A stretch of 64,000 nucleotides of DNA from Prorocentrum cordatum (GCA_963575745.1 CAUYUJ010000847.1:530794-594793); one strand, 5' to 3'; counted from the stretch's first letter, positions 1 to 10,439 are shown. Notes: generated by a model not told the origin, from the letters alone. Translations and numbers: made by a program.

Positions 1-23
1 TTTCTTCGATCCGCCCAGATCTT

Positions 24-185
24 CGACGTCGCGATGTTGTTCACAGCGTGGGGTCCCATTGATCTGGATCCCTCCCCTAGGGCCCCAGGGCCAGCTTTTC
101 ATCCCGAGCCGTTTATCGACGGTCCCAGGAGCCTGGCGAGGGCCCCCAGAGGCCAAAACTTAGCAAACGCCCCCCGTCGTGTTTT
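24..185. repeat. Dispersed repeat family A, copy 1
   Basis: About 160 bp shared with about ten other places in the window (near 1512, 2346, 2627, 11855, 14005, 14945, 15735, 36240 and 57650). Shared blocks are CATCCCGAG, GACGGTCCC, GAGGCC and GACGTCG next to a T-rich stretch. Copies occur in both orientations and have no coding potential. The repeat looks non-autonomous; its class is unknown. Confidence 0.6.
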
Positions 186-495
186 TTCACGACGGGAGGG
201 GGTCGTGTGGAAACGAAAAGACATCCATACTGCTACTCCCTGGACCTCTCCCGGGGTGCGTTTTGACTAGAATTTCGAGTGGAAGCCCGCGGTGGCAACG
301 AGGGCCTTCCACGATGCCCACGGAGGCGAGAACGAGGGCAGCGGTATCGGTATGTATTCCTTTTCTGAGGTGGGGAGCGAAGAAAGAAACGAAATCAACA
401 AAGAAAATCCTCTTCTGAGGTGGGGGGTGTCTGGGGGCCCTCGAGGAGACCGAGGGGATCCAGGCCCTGGCCGCCGCGGGGCTGCCTCCGCAGAG
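186..495. other. Intergenic, no gene seen
   Basis: Short frames on both strands have no recognisable domain. The right end runs into the inverted repeat at 496-691. Nothing else is supported. Confidence 0.5.
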
Positions 496-691
496 ATCTC
501 CCAGATGGGCTCCGAGCAGATGGGGTCGGAGGATCGCGCCGCATCCCGGACGCATCGGCGACGCTGGCGATGCATCGGCGACGTCGGCGTCGGCGTAGAG
601 AGCACCAGGCTCCACATCGAGCCGCATCGCCGATGCGTCGGCGATGCGGCGTGATCCTCCGACCCCATCTGCTCGGACTCCACCTGGGAGG
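496..691. repeat. Foldback element with long inverted arms
   Basis: The left arm (about 496-565) and right arm (about 624-691) are inverted copies of each other. The block TCCGAGCAGATGGGGTCGGA at 511 reappears inverted ending at 677. Arms are about 65-70 bp with few mismatches and enclose about 60 bp rich in GCATCGGCGA. No open frame is credible. It fits a MITE-like or foldback element; no clear target duplication was identified. Confidence 0.7.
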
Positions 692-748
692 CCCTAGACT
701 TCAGACAACACCCGACGTCGTGATTTTCTCGCAATGTCGACCCCCATC

Positions 749-927
749 TTACCATCATAGGAGGATGCAAAGTCCCTGAAGACGGGACGGGGTGGGCACG
801 AGCGGGCATCATAGCCGGCTCAAAATCAAAAGAGGCATCATAGCCTCATCAGTCTAGATTGATCCACTCACGGATCCACTACAATTTATTTTCATTGAAT
901 CCATTCCATGCGTAGCATGCTCACCCC
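749..927 (+). repeat. 179-bp direct repeat, copy 1
   Basis: Nearly identical to 1325-1503 with a constant offset of 576 bp and no indels; only a few substitutions were seen. It starts TTACCATCATAGGAGGATG and ends at a run of C. No coding potential. Confidence 0.85.
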
Positions 928-1324
928 TAATGGACCGTGAACGGGACCCAGTCCCTTGCCGGTCGTCTAGTGCCGCCATCATAGGCAACCAGAGGGGCCA
1001 CCATAGGCACCTCGCACCCAATTCGGGGCCATCAGCAAGGCTCGTTTTGGGAAGAAGGACCATCATAGGCCTTCGCGCTCAATGTGCTCATTGAACTCAA
1101 CTTTCTCGCCATCGTCCTCCTCCTCCTCCTTCTCCTCCTCCTCCTGGTCCGCCCTTGCCCTCTCCCCCCCCGGTGAGGACCATCATAGGCCTTACCAGTG
1201 AGGACCACCATGAGGCCTCACACCCCTCGCAGTTTCCATCATCGGAACTGCGGGGGTCGAACCAAATCCCCATCAACCTGGCACCGTACGTGCAGTGCAA
1301 GGGGCGGCGGCCCGTGTTCCCATA
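928..1324. repeat. Spacer with scattered CCATCATAGG motifs
   Basis: Variants of CCATCATAGG recur near 974, 1000, 1061 and 1187, and also inside both 179-bp repeats. A CTCCTC-rich patch lies at 1117-1145. No gene is seen. Confidence 0.5.
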
Positions 1325-1503
1325 TTACCATCATAGGAGGATGCGAAGTCCCTGAAGACGGGACGGGGTGGGCACGAGCGGGCATCATAGCCGGCTCAAA
1401 ATCAAAAGAGGCATCATAGCCTCATCAGTCTAGATTGATCCACTCACGGATCCACTACAATTTATTTCCATTGGATTCATTCCATGCGTAGCATGCTCAC
1501 CCC
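1325..1503 (+). repeat. 179-bp direct repeat, copy 2
   Basis: Second copy of 749-927, in the same orientation and colinear. It is followed by a run of C and a partial family A repeat (1512-1612). Confidence 0.85.
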
Positions 1504-1511
1504 CCCCCCCC

Positions 1512-1612
1512 CAAGGAACCAGACTGTCGTCTTGAATCCCGTTTCGACGCTCCCGAGGCCAGGCGAGGGCCCCCGAAGGCCGAAAATAACGAAAACGTTC
1601 ACGTCGCGATTT
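1512..1612. repeat. Partial family A repeat
   Basis: Contains the family A blocks (CGACGCTCCCGAGGCC, GGCCGAAAATAACG, GTCGCGATTTG). It is truncated next to the polypurine tract. Confidence 0.5.
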
Positions 1613-1619
1613 GTTCAAC

Positions 1620-1955
1620 GCGAGGAGGAGACGGAGGATGAGACGGAAGAGGAGGGGGAGGAGGAGAAGGAGGAGGAGGAGGAAGAGGAGGAGGAGGAGG
1701 AGAAGAAGAAGAAGGAGGAGGAAGGAGGAGGAGGCGGAGGAGGAGGGGGGTAGGAGGAGGAGGGGAGAGAGGAGGAGAGGCGGAGGAGGAGGAGGAGGAG
1801 GAGGAGGAGGAGGGGGAGGGGAGGAGGAGGAGGAGGAGGAGGAGGAGTGAGGAGGAGGAGGAGGCAAGAGGGTCGGGGAGGAGGAGGAGGAGGAGGAGGA
1901 GGAGGAGAAGAAGAAGAAGAAGGAGCAGGAGGAGGAGGAAAAGGAGAAGGAGGAG
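1620..1955. repeat. (GGA)n polypurine tract
   Basis: About 335 bp of almost pure purine on the + strand. Long open frames on both strands here are artefacts of the triplet repeat (poly-Glu/Arg/Gly or poly-Ser/Leu/Pro). Confidence 0.9.
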
Positions 1956-2164
1956 GTCTGGGACTCGAGCACCCGTGCCCTCAGCGTCGGCCCGCCGAGC
2001 TCGCGGGCCTGCGAGCCGCGGCCCGCCGCCCAGGGCGGCGGGGCGCGGGCTGGCGGGGCGCGGCGGCGGACTCCGCCATTCCGCCGGGCCTGCGGCTGGG
2101 CTTCCCGCCGCCGCCGTCCACGGAGCATCTGGCGCCCCGAGAAACTCGAGGCCGAGGTTTTTCA

Positions 2165-2475
2165 CAGCTCTCTGCCTCCCTGCAGTCCTGGCGTGGCAGG
2201 TTTTCACCGCGGGCGTTTCGCGCCGAGTTTCGGGCCCCGGGGCTCTCACGGATCCATCTGGCCCGAGAGGTGATTCTGGAAGATGGGATCTGGAACTACA
2301 GTGGTCATGTTTCACGACGTTGCAATGTGTTCGCAGCGTCGGATCTCAGGGCTCTCGGAGCCCCGGGGCCGTCAGAAGCCGACTCGGGATGACAAACCGG
2401 TCCCGGGAAAGTGGTCGAGTGATCGGTGGCCCGTGTCTCGAAGCAATCGAGGCGCCGGATGTTAGGGCCCACTGA
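2165..2475. repeat. Family A copies, inverse orientation
   Basis: 2165-2345 matches 12750-12915, a related subfamily with GGTTTTCACCGCGGGCGTTTC-like and CACGACGTTGCAATGT-like blocks. 2346-2475 is a family A copy carrying ACTCGGGATGACAAACCGGT. No gene. Confidence 0.5.
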
Positions 2476-2626
2476 GCGACGGTCCCGTTCGTGCCCGGGG
2501 CCAGCTTCTGGCCTGCGGGAGGGGGAGTTCCCAGCCCCCCTTGACCTGTCTTCGTTGTTCCCCTCCCGTCCCCTCCGTGGTGCCAGCGCGGCGCCATAGA
2601 ACGTCCCAGACATGATCGCGTCGTAG

Positions 2627-2800
2627 AAAAATCAGGACGGGAGGTTCTCGGCCATTTTCAGCCTCGGTGGGCCCTCGCTGGGCCTCGGGAGTGTAAATAA
2701 ATGATTCAGACTGAAAAACCGGTCCCACGGAAAGGGTCGGGACTTCCGGGGACGCCGTCCTGAAAAAATCAGGACGTCGCATGTCTGGGGTGTCGAGTGG
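2627..2800. repeat. Family A repeat
   Basis: Has the GACGGGAGGTT, GCCATTTTC, AAAAACCGGTCCCA and CAGGACGTCGCATG blocks in the same order as 36240-36425. Confidence 0.65.
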
Positions 2801-2929
2801 CCTTTGGCCCAGCCCGCCACAGCGCCTGGGTTGCAGGTCAGAGGCCTCTTGGACGCCTGCGGGGTCCCTCGGGAGGCTTCTCGGAAGCTTCATGGAGACA
2901 GTTTGACTCGACATGTCAGTGCGTGCTCC

Positions 2930-3095
2930 CCCTCTTGGAGCCTCTTCGGAGCCCTCTTAGGCCGCCTTGAGGGCTTCTTGGGCCGTCTGGGGGCCCTCTC
3001 GGGCCGTCTTGGGGCCCTCTTGGGGGCCTCTTTCCTTTTGGGTCGTCTTCTGGAGCGTCGGAAGCCTGAAGAGGCGGGAACGATTAAAACATGCG
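2930..3095. repeat. Degenerate GGCCTCTTGGGG repeats
   Basis: A loose repeat of about 15 bp (GGGCCGTCTTGGGGCC and variants), also seen at 10.6-11.0, 40.4-40.9, 41.8-42.3 and 49.4-49.9 kb. No gene. Confidence 0.6.
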
Positions 3096-3102
3096 TAACA
3101 AA

Positions 3103-3126
3103 AAACACACACACACACACACATAC

Positions 3127-3161
<35 letters not shown>

Positions 3162-3201
3162 CACACGCACACGCGCACGCACACGTGCACAACTAACAAC
3201 T

Positions 3202-3259
<58 letters not shown>

Positions 3260-3347
3260 TCAATAACAACAACAACAACAACAACAGCAACAACAACAAC
3301 AACAACAACACTAACAACACCACCACCACCAACAACAACAACAACAT
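3103..3347. repeat. Compound microsatellite (CA)n(TA)n(CA)n(AAC)n
   Basis: 3103-3190 is CA/TA/CA/CG alternation. 3193-3347 is (AAC)n with a few interruptions. Open frames across it are artefacts. Confidence 0.95.
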
Positions 3348-3350
3348 ACT

Positions 3351-3960
3351 GGTACGCGTGTCTTGCATTCTGTATACCCCAACCCTCGATATCCGCCCAC
3401 TTCGTCTTCGATTGCACCCCCTTTCGGGTGGAATATCTTCCTTGTCGGCCACTGACTGAAGTGCGAAGAATTCTCGAGCGAGAGCACCGTTCCTGAGTTC
3501 GGGGGCCTCTCTGGCCAGGGGCTCTCGGAATACCTATCGAACAATAACGAACGGGAGCCCTTGTCGCCTCCACCAACTTGCCGGAATTGGCCACTCTCGG
3601 AGTAAATCGTGAGGAAGTATCGAGCAGGAGCCCTTGTCGTCGTGGCTGGGCCGCCGCCAACTTAATTGAACCGTTTGGAAGTCTCGAGCGAGAGCGCCGT
3701 TCCTGAGTTCGGGGGCATCTCTGGCCAGGGCCTGGCCAGGGTGCCGCGGGGTAGCATGTGAGGAAGTATCGAGCTGGAGCCGTTGTTGTCGTAGTTGGAC
3801 CTCCAAGGGCCCACATTTAGGCTCAAGCCAACGCTCGAGCGGGAGCCTCGTTTTCAGAGAAAATGTAGCCGGCGTCGAAGCGAGAGCGCGCGCAACCCTT
3901 TCCGGAGCTCAGCAATAATTATTGCTAGCAGTGAGTATGCAACAACAACAACGACAACAA
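3351..3960 (+). repeat. Composite (AAC)n-tailed unit 1
   Basis: It begins with a head block (3351-3445) containing CCCTCGATATCCGCCC and CTTCGTCTTCGATTG. A body of GCGAGAGC/GCGGGAGC motifs follows, then a tail with ATGTAGCCGGCG near 3864 and a short (AAC)n. The same head recurs at 3990 and 5040, and the same tail at 7262 and 34995. No open frame is convincing. Confidence 0.55.
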
Positions 3961-3989
3961 TGATTTTAATACTGTTCGCCCTTATATGC

Positions 3990-4209
3990 TCGAGTGTCCA
4001 ATAACGCGTATTTCCCAAACCCTCGATACCCGCCCTCTTCGTCTTCGATCGAACCCCTTTTGGGGGGTATACCTTTCTTCCCTGCAGGCCGGGACCCGGC
4101 AAGCGGCGGGGCGGCCGCGGACCGTCGGCCTGGCCAGCGGCAGCGCTGATCGGCGGGGCGGCCGCAGACCGTCGACCCGACCCCAAGAGGGACGGACAGG
4201 GGACCGACC

Positions 4210-4254
<45 letters not shown>

Positions 4255-4975
4255 TCGAAGACGACGGCGACGACGACGACGACGACGGCGACGACGAGCG
4301 AAAGCGAGAACGAGAGAGAAAGACAGCAGGGCCACGAAGGGCACGAAGTAGGCCACGAAGGGCGACAGCGGGGACACGAAGGGAATGCGTATGGGGCCAC
4401 GAAGAGCGCGAAATAGCGGGGGCCACGAAGTGCAGATAATGTGGGGTCACAGAAGGCAAGTATGGGGCTACTGAGGGTAGCAACTGGGCCACGTAGGACA
4501 GTGAGGGGGACACAAATGACGACAGCGGGGCCACGAAGGGCATGCACATGGGGCCACAACGGGCGCGACTCCTGGGTGCCTGGGTGTCGGGGGCGCGGCT
4601 TGGGCAAATTGCAGGAAATTCCCACGCAAGGCTATTCTTCAGTAAGTTGCACGCAAGTCTCCAGCGAGAGCGCGACTCCAGAGCGCCGGAAGAGCGATTC
4701 CTGAATAAATTGTAAGGAAGTCCCTAGCGAGAGCGCGATTCCTGAATAAAATGCGAGGAAGTCTCGGGCGGGAGCGGGGGTCCTGGCTAAATTGTAAGGA
4801 AGTCAAGCGGGAGCCGTTGTTGTTGTAACCCGGGGGCCAGGGGCTTAGTTTGAGCAAGGAGATTTTCCCTGTCAAAAAACAGGGGGCGAGCGTCAAGGGG
4901 CACACTTTGATTGAGAAAAAGCAGTCTGCACCGGTGGGGGGGTCAACAATAATTATTCTTCAGAAATGAGAATTC

Positions 4976-5016
<41 letters not shown>

Positions 5017-5018
5017 CC
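3990..5018 (+). repeat. Composite (AAC)n-tailed unit 2
   Basis: Head at 3990-4085, an (ACG)n tract at 4203-4300, degenerate GGCCACGAAG repeats at 4330-4550, a few 41-bp satellite units at 4645-4815, and a tail at 4815-4972 closely matching 5815-5975. It ends in (AAC)n at 4973-5018. Confidence 0.6.
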
Positions 5019-5039
5019 ATTTTAAGGCTGTACGCTCTT

Positions 5040-5976
5040 ACTTGCCCGCGAGTCATTCAACACGTATACCCTACACCCTCGATACCCGCCCTCTTCGTCT
5101 TCGATCACACCCCTTTGGGGGGGATTATTTTTCTTTGCCGGGGCCGGCGGGCTTAGACGTACGGGCAAACCGGAACGGGCGGACAATTTTTCGGGGGCGT
5201 ACATCTCTCTGCCCGCCATTGGAATTGGCGCGGGCCTTGCAAGAGGAGGAGGGGAAGAACGAGGGAGAGTGGGAGGAAGGGGAGGGGGAAGGACGAAGGA
5301 AGAGGGAAGATACCACGTTGTGAAGGCGTCCTTGGCGCGCGCGTGGTTCCTGAGCGCCGAAACGCAATTCCAGAATAATTTGTGAGGACGTCGCACGCGA
5401 GAGCGCAGTCCTGAGTACATTGTGAGGAAATCTCAGGCGGAAGCGGGGGCCCTGACTAAGTTGCGAGGAAGTCTCAAGCGGGAGCGCCGTTCCTGAGCAA
5501 ATTGCACGGAAGTCTCAGGCGGGAGCGGGGGTCCTCACTAAATTGCGAGGAAGTCTCAGGCGGGAGCGCCGTTCCTGAGTCAATTGCGCGGAAATGTCAG
5601 GCAGGAGCGGGGGTCCTGAGTAAAATTCGAAGAAGTCTCAAGGCGGGAGCGCCGTTCCCACGTAAATTGCACGGAAGTCTCAGGCGGGAGCGGGGGTCTT
5701 GATTACATTGCGAGGAAGTCTCAGACGGGAGCGCCTTTCCTGAGTAAATTGCGCGGAAGTCTCAGGCGGGAGCGGGGGTCATGAGTAAAAATCGAGGAAG
5801 TCTCAGGCGGGAGCCGTTGTTGTTGTAGCCCGGGGGGCAGGGGCACAGTTTGAGCAGGAAGATTTTCCTTGAGAAAAAACAAGGTGCGAGCCCCGGGGGT
5901 GGCACTTCAATCGAAAAAATCAATGTGCACCGGTGGGGGGGGATCAACAAAAGTTATTCTTCAAGAGTAAGAGTTC

Positions 5977-6032
<56 letters not shown>
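5040..6032 (+). repeat. Composite (AAC)n-tailed unit 3
   Basis: Head at 5040-5140, spacer, the 41-bp satellite at 5431-5815, then a tail containing GCAGGGGCACAGTTTGAGCA and GTGCACCGGTGGGGGG. It ends in (AAC)n at about 5976-6032. The order is the same as in unit 2. Confidence 0.65.
5431..5815 (+). repeat. 41-bp satellite with 82-bp higher-order repeat
   Basis: The TCTCAGGCGGGAGC motif starts at 5431, 5472, 5513, 5554, 5595, 5636, 5678, 5719, 5760 and 5801, a 41-bp period. Two unit types alternate strictly: one continues GGGGGTCCT, the other CCGTTCCT. The real repeat is therefore an 82-bp dimer. Confidence 0.9.
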
Positions 6033-6033
<1 letters not shown>

Positions 6034-6364
6034 CAGTGTACCTTCACGCGCGATGTTTCCACACGAAGCATGCGACCATCATGATAACCATCCACATCAT
6101 GGGGGACTTGTTCTATAGCGGGGTCCGTTATTCCCAATCCCAGATCTTCCGCCCAATGAGGTATTGCAAACACCTCCGAGGAATTTCAACATATTCCGCC
6201 TCGAAAACACATGCCCGCGCCTTGCTGCGCCGATGCGAGACCGCCAGTGGAACCCCAGCGAAGGGTGAAGCACAAAGAAGTATCGAACGACAGGATTGCC
6301 TTGGTGGAGATGGGGGCTGTCGGCGTTGAGGCAAGGACTTGGCCCTGAATAGAAAGGGAGGAAG
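6034..6364. other. Spacer between arrays, no gene seen
   Basis: Unique-looking sequence between an (AAC)n tract and the 84-bp array. No recognisable coding domain on either strand. Confidence 0.4.
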
Positions 6365-7224
6365 TCTCGAGCAGGGCTGCTGTTGTTGCTGGGAGCGGCG
6401 CCAATGCTGAAGAGAGTAGGGCGCCAATCCAGCATAAAACGGAAGGATGTCTCGAGCGGGAGCGCTGGTTTTGTTGGGACGACTGCTTTCGGCGGCGAGG
6501 AGGAACACCGCCTTGAGTAAGAAAGGAGGAAGCATTGAGCGGGAGCCGTGGTTTTGTCGGGACGGGGGCTGTCGGCGGCGAGGAACAGCACCGTCCCGAT
6601 GAAAATGAGAAGAAATCTCGAGCGGGAGCGTTGTTCTTGCTGGGAGCGGCGCCAATTCAAAAGAGAGTAGGGCGCCAGTCCAGCGTAAAACGGAAGGAAG
6701 TCTCGAGCGGGAGCGCTGGTTTTGTCGGGGCGGCGGCTTTCGGCGGCGAGGAAGAACACCGCCTTGAGTGAGAAGGGAGGAAGCATCGAGCGGGAGCCGT
6801 GGTTTTGTCGGGACGGGGGTTGTCGGCGGCGAGCAACAGCATTGTCTTCAGGAAAAAGAGGGGAAATCTCGAGCGGGAGCGTTGTTCTTGTTGGGGGCGG
6901 CGCCAATTCAAAAGAGAGGTGGGCGCCAGCCCAGCGTAAAACGGAAGGAAGTCTCGGGCGGAAGCGCTGGTTTTGTCGGGGCGGCGGTTTTCGGTGGCGA
7001 GGAGGAGCACCGCCTTGAGTAAAACAGGAAGGAAGCCTCGAGCGGGAGCGTTGTCTTTGCAGGGGGCGGCGCCGATGAGAGAAAGACTAGCGCGCCAGTC
7101 CAAAGTAAAACGGGAGGAAGTCTCGAGCGGGGGCGCTGGTTTTGTTAGGACGGCGGCTTCTCGGTGGCGAGCAAGAACACCAGCCTTGAGTAAAAAAGAA
7201 GGAATTCTCGAGCGGGAACGTTGT
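6365..7224 (+). repeat. 84-bp satellite with 251-bp trimeric higher-order repeat
   Basis: TCTCGAGCGGGAGC-type motifs start near 6365, 6450, 6532, 6616, 6701, 6784, 6867, 6952, 7036, 7121 and 7205, a period of about 84 bp. Three unit types (Z, X, Y) follow in the order ZXY ZXY ZX Z'X. Type X recurs at 6450, 6701 and 6952, exactly 251 bp apart. The core motif is shared with the 41-bp and 160-bp arrays. Confidence 0.85.
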
Positions 7225-7400
7225 TGTTGTTGGGGGGCCAGTTTTGGCGGTCCCCCAAACCGCTCGAGCGTGAGCCTCATTTTCAATGAACATGTAGCCG
7301 GCGCCTCGGCGAGAGCGCCAGAGTGCCTTTAAGGGGTCTAACAATAAGAATTGTCCAGTAATCATTTACAACAACAGCAGCAACAACAACGACGACGACA

Positions 7401-7468
<68 letters not shown>

Positions 7469-7479
7469 AACAACAACAA

Positions 7480-7521
<42 letters not shown>
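7225..7521 (+). repeat. Tail block plus compound (AAC)n(ACG)n microsatellite
   Basis: 7225-7365 carries the ATGTAGCCGGCG tail also found at 3864 and 34995. 7366-7521 is (AAC)n, (ACG)n and (CAACAG)n. Confidence 0.8.
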
Positions 7522-7522
<1 letters not shown>

Positions 7523-7855
7523 AGGAGGCGTCGCCTCTGAGAAGGAGGCGGAGGCGGTCCTGCTCTGCACGCGCCTGTACGCGATCCTGGCGAGGCGCGA
7601 ACCGCGGGATGAGGAGGACGTAGGAGTGAAACCTAAGGAGGTTGCGCAGTGGAAGGTGCTGACGAGGAGGCTGCAACTCGCTGAGGCCGGAAAGTGGCAT
7701 CAGCTGGTGGATGAGCTTGCCGAGGAGCTGCGGAGAAGCGAGGCCTCCGCTGAGGAGAGGCGCGCGTGGGCCAGAGAGGACGCTGAGGATGAGGGTGCTG
7801 CGCGGCGCCGGCGATCGGCAAAGGGAAGTGCGATTGCACTCGCAGGGGAGCACAG

Positions 7856-8620
7856 TTGCTCCGGGGGCACTCGATGCTGCCGCCTGGCCGCGCCACGGCG
7901 GACGCCCAGAAGAGGCTGTTGGTGCTGGAGACCAGTGCTGTCGACGACGTCCACCTCAGCACGGAGTTGGCCAGCGCGCGAGCTGCAGGCAGCGAGCCGC
8001 GTGTCAGGCTTCGCGTGCTGGCGATGCACGTCAGGCGGAGGCTAGCGCTGCTTAGGATTGGCGCGCAGTCTGGCGGAGGTAAGTGCCGTAACGACGTGTT
8101 GGTGGCGGTGGGGGAAACTCGTCTGGGCATCCAAACCGTCGTGAGGTGGACGCAGCAGTGGGCCGACGGCGCTTTCCTGCCCTGGGTTGTTGCGAATCTG
8201 CAGGAGCAGGTCCTGAGGCCACTCAGGAAGCCCAACGGTAAGCCCCAGAACATCTCTCTCATGGAGTGCGTCCTGAAGTTTGCCAGTGGCATTGTGCGAG
8301 ATGTCATCAGGGAGATGGGCACGAAGGACGGCACAGGAAAGGGACTGCATTGGTCGCAGTACGGAGGCCAGCCAGTAGGGCCAGAACTCATGCTCATGGT
8401 TGGGCAAGGCATGATGAACTTGAGGCCCGACCTCGCCTACGTCAGCCTGGACGGCGAGAACGCCTACGGTCGCATGAAGAGGGCCGTGATGCGTCAGGGT
8501 ACGACGAGAGGGTGTCCGAGGCATGCGAATCTCCTTGCTTGCCAGTGGAGCGCGCCGACAACTGCGTGGATAGAGGATAGAGTCGAGGCCGGGACAGTGG
8601 AAAGAGGCGACAGTGTGTGA
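7856..8620 (+). pseudogene. Reverse transcriptase, N-terminal half (LINE type)
   Basis: The peptide includes LRPLRKPNGKPQNISLMEC, which fits the LINE reverse transcriptase block K-P-x-G-K-x-R-P-I-S-L-x-x. Further on, LAYVSLDGENAYGRM matches the palm block where an Asp precedes a short aromatic motif (family D-x-x-N-A-F/Y). The fragment stops at 8620, before the next palm blocks. An upstream segment at 7626-7800 in another frame (start MKPKEVAQWKVLTRRLQLAE) is probably part of the same ancestral protein. The enzyme would copy element RNA into DNA at the insertion site. Frame breaks on both sides make this a pseudogene. Confidence 0.75.
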
Positions 8621-8702
8621 GGGCCCGGTTCACGGTGACACTTCTTCGACACTTGCCGCCTCGCGAGATTAACGTGTAGTCATTGAGTCGGCATGGCGAC
8701 GT

Positions 8703-9145
8703 ATGGCATCTGAGGGCATTTGGGCACATTTGCCTAGCCTGATGCTCATCGCTGCGCCGCGGCACGTGGACCGTGCTTTGGTGATCTTGTCTGAGGAGCT
8801 GGCGATGGCGGGGATGAGTCTCAACATCGAGAGATCGGCCGCTCCTGTTCCGGAGGAGGACAGAGAGGGCGTGAGGGATCCGCTCATCACCAGCGTCCCC
8901 CAGGTCTCCGGAGGCCTCCTAGCGCTTGGGTGCGCGTACGGGGGCGAGTTCGAAGCCCTCCTTGGGCCGTATTCCGTTTCCGCGGCTCCCGCCAGACAGC
9001 GGCTTGTGCAGGCCAAGCGGTTAGCAGCGGAGTGTGCAGCCTACCGGTGCGAAGGTGGGCTTGCTGCCACTTGGCAGGCAGCGTGGCACATGATCCGAAG
9101 TGTCGTGGCGAAAGCATTGGTATACGGTATCAGGACGCTGGAGCC
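8703..9145 (+). pseudogene. Reverse transcriptase, post-palm segment
   Basis: The peptide around 8740-8850 reads LMLIAAPRHVDRALVILSEE and then GMSLNIERSAA. In LINE enzymes the LMLIA segment directly follows the catalytic Y-x-D-D box, and the NIE-K/R-S block follows that. Here the residues before LMLIA are LPS, so the two catalytic aspartates are missing. The sequence then continues as a thumb-like region. The correct frame is lost at about 9145. The copy is catalytically dead. Confidence 0.65.
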
Positions 9146-9565
9146 CTCAGCTCAGCGTCCCCGCCCCTCGCTGAAGAGCTCGATCGCGCTGTCCTGGAGG
9201 CCTGCACGGAGCTGGCGTGCACGGGAGGTGGCGATTGCGACTGGACGGTGAAGACGGAGCAGCAAATCTCTTGGCCTTCGGAGCTCAGCGGCATTGGCTG
9301 CGGGTCTGCAGCCACCGCCGCTCGGGTGGGGAGGCTGGCAGCCATTGCGCAGTGTATGCCGACAGCCCGTGCGCATCTGAGGAAGATCCTGCCAGACACT
9401 CCTGAAAGTGAGTTGCTCGAGGCAGTGCCCCTCGGTGGCGTCGATGACACTTTGCGGTGGTCGCCCAATGAGTACGGCATTGAGCTGGCCGTGACAGGCG
9501 AGATCGCGGTCGCGACCCCCACCGGCCACTCCAGCCAGCTGTGGGGTTGCAGGGCCCACTTTTGA
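9146..9565 (+). pseudogene. LINE C-terminal segment, second frame
   Basis: The coding-like frame shifts here and contains AEELDRAVLEACTELACT and later LRWSPNEYGIELAVTGE. No named domain is recognised. Its position and composition suggest it continues the reverse transcriptase protein. It ends at a stop at 9563-9565. Confidence 0.5.
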
Positions 9566-10122
9566 ACGCAATCGCAGATAAGCAACGCGCCACGCTACTG
9601 GACGGGCATGCCACAGCGGAGCGCTTTCAGCGCAGGCTGTCCAGAGCTGCGCGGAGGAGTGACCCCGCGGGCGCCCAGCTCGCAAGGCAGAGGGCCGCTG
9701 CGCACCTCCGACACCAGCCGGGCGGCGGCCGGGAACGGAGTCGGCAGCTGGGTGGAGGCATGTCCGAAGACGCGGCTTTGCGGCATAAGGCTGCGATGGA
9801 GGACGGCGCCGCGGCGGCAGACGCCACGCAGAGGAAGCGGCGGCGCTAGGGCGACGGGTCCGGGGGCGTTACAGTCACCGCTGTTGCGGTGGAGGCCTGG
9901 GAGCGGCTCGGCGACGAGGACACGGAGCTGCTCGCCCAGCTGGCGGCGCATTGGGCTGGCGGCGCGCGCGCGGGGCCTGCTGCGGCCGCGGCGACAGAGC
10001 GGCGATGGCGTGCTGAGCTGGGCATCGCACTGGCCCGCGCGCAGGCTGCCACGGCGGCGCAAGCATCGGCGCCACTCGGCGGCGCGGGCGCCAGCAGCGA
10101 GGACGAGCACGGGCACGACTGA
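9541..10122 (+). pseudogene. LINE C-terminal segment, third frame
   Basis: This frame overlaps the previous fragment and contains NAIADKQRATLLDGHATAER and, after an in-frame TAG at 9847-9849, EAWERLGDEDTELLAQLAAH and WRAELGIALARAQAA. It is Ala/Arg-rich and probably helical. Continuity across the TAG suggests a nonsense mutation (CAG or GAG to TAG). It ends 56 bp before the (AAC)n tract. Confidence 0.5.
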
Positions 10123-10177
10123 GGCGGCCATTTCTCTGATTGGTTTCGATGTGTTGACGCGTCTCCGACTGATTAAG

Positions 10178-10253
10178 CAACAACAACAACAACAACAACA
10201 AGAAGAAAAAGAACAATAACAAGAACAACAACAACAACAAGAAGAAAAACAAT

Positions 10254-10317
<64 letters not shown>

Positions 10318-10336
10318 GCAACAACAGTAACAACAA
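10178..10336. repeat. (AAC)n tract
   Basis: About 160 bp of AAC with AAG interruptions, directly downstream of the LINE remnant; possibly the element tail. Confidence 0.95.
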
Positions 10337-10439
10337 TTCTAGACGCTTCGCTTATCCCCACCAGCCCATCCCGAAACGATGTCCAGGCGAGTTGAGGTGA
10401 TCAGGGAAGTGCGGCAGCAAAGAGGAGGACGGCCGAACC

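Larger units (their letters stand above)
7522..10177 (+). mobile_element. Decayed LINE-like non-LTR retroelement
   Basis: The coding remnants in order are a charged N-terminal segment, reverse transcriptase fingers/palm motifs (about 8060-8515), a post-palm segment (8703-9145) and a charged Ala/Arg-rich C-terminal region (to 10122), all on the + strand. They lie in different frames, so the copy is dead. It is followed directly by (AAC)n (10178-10336), which may be its 3' microsatellite tail. No LTRs were seen. Non-LTR type is inferred from the reverse transcriptase motif style and the microsatellite end. Confidence 0.7.

Noticed and set aside
3795-3830. TTTAGGCTCAAG resembling a spliced-leader end
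   Set aside because: Only the last part matches and with a mismatch. It lies in a composite repeat whose other copy (7235) does not keep it.
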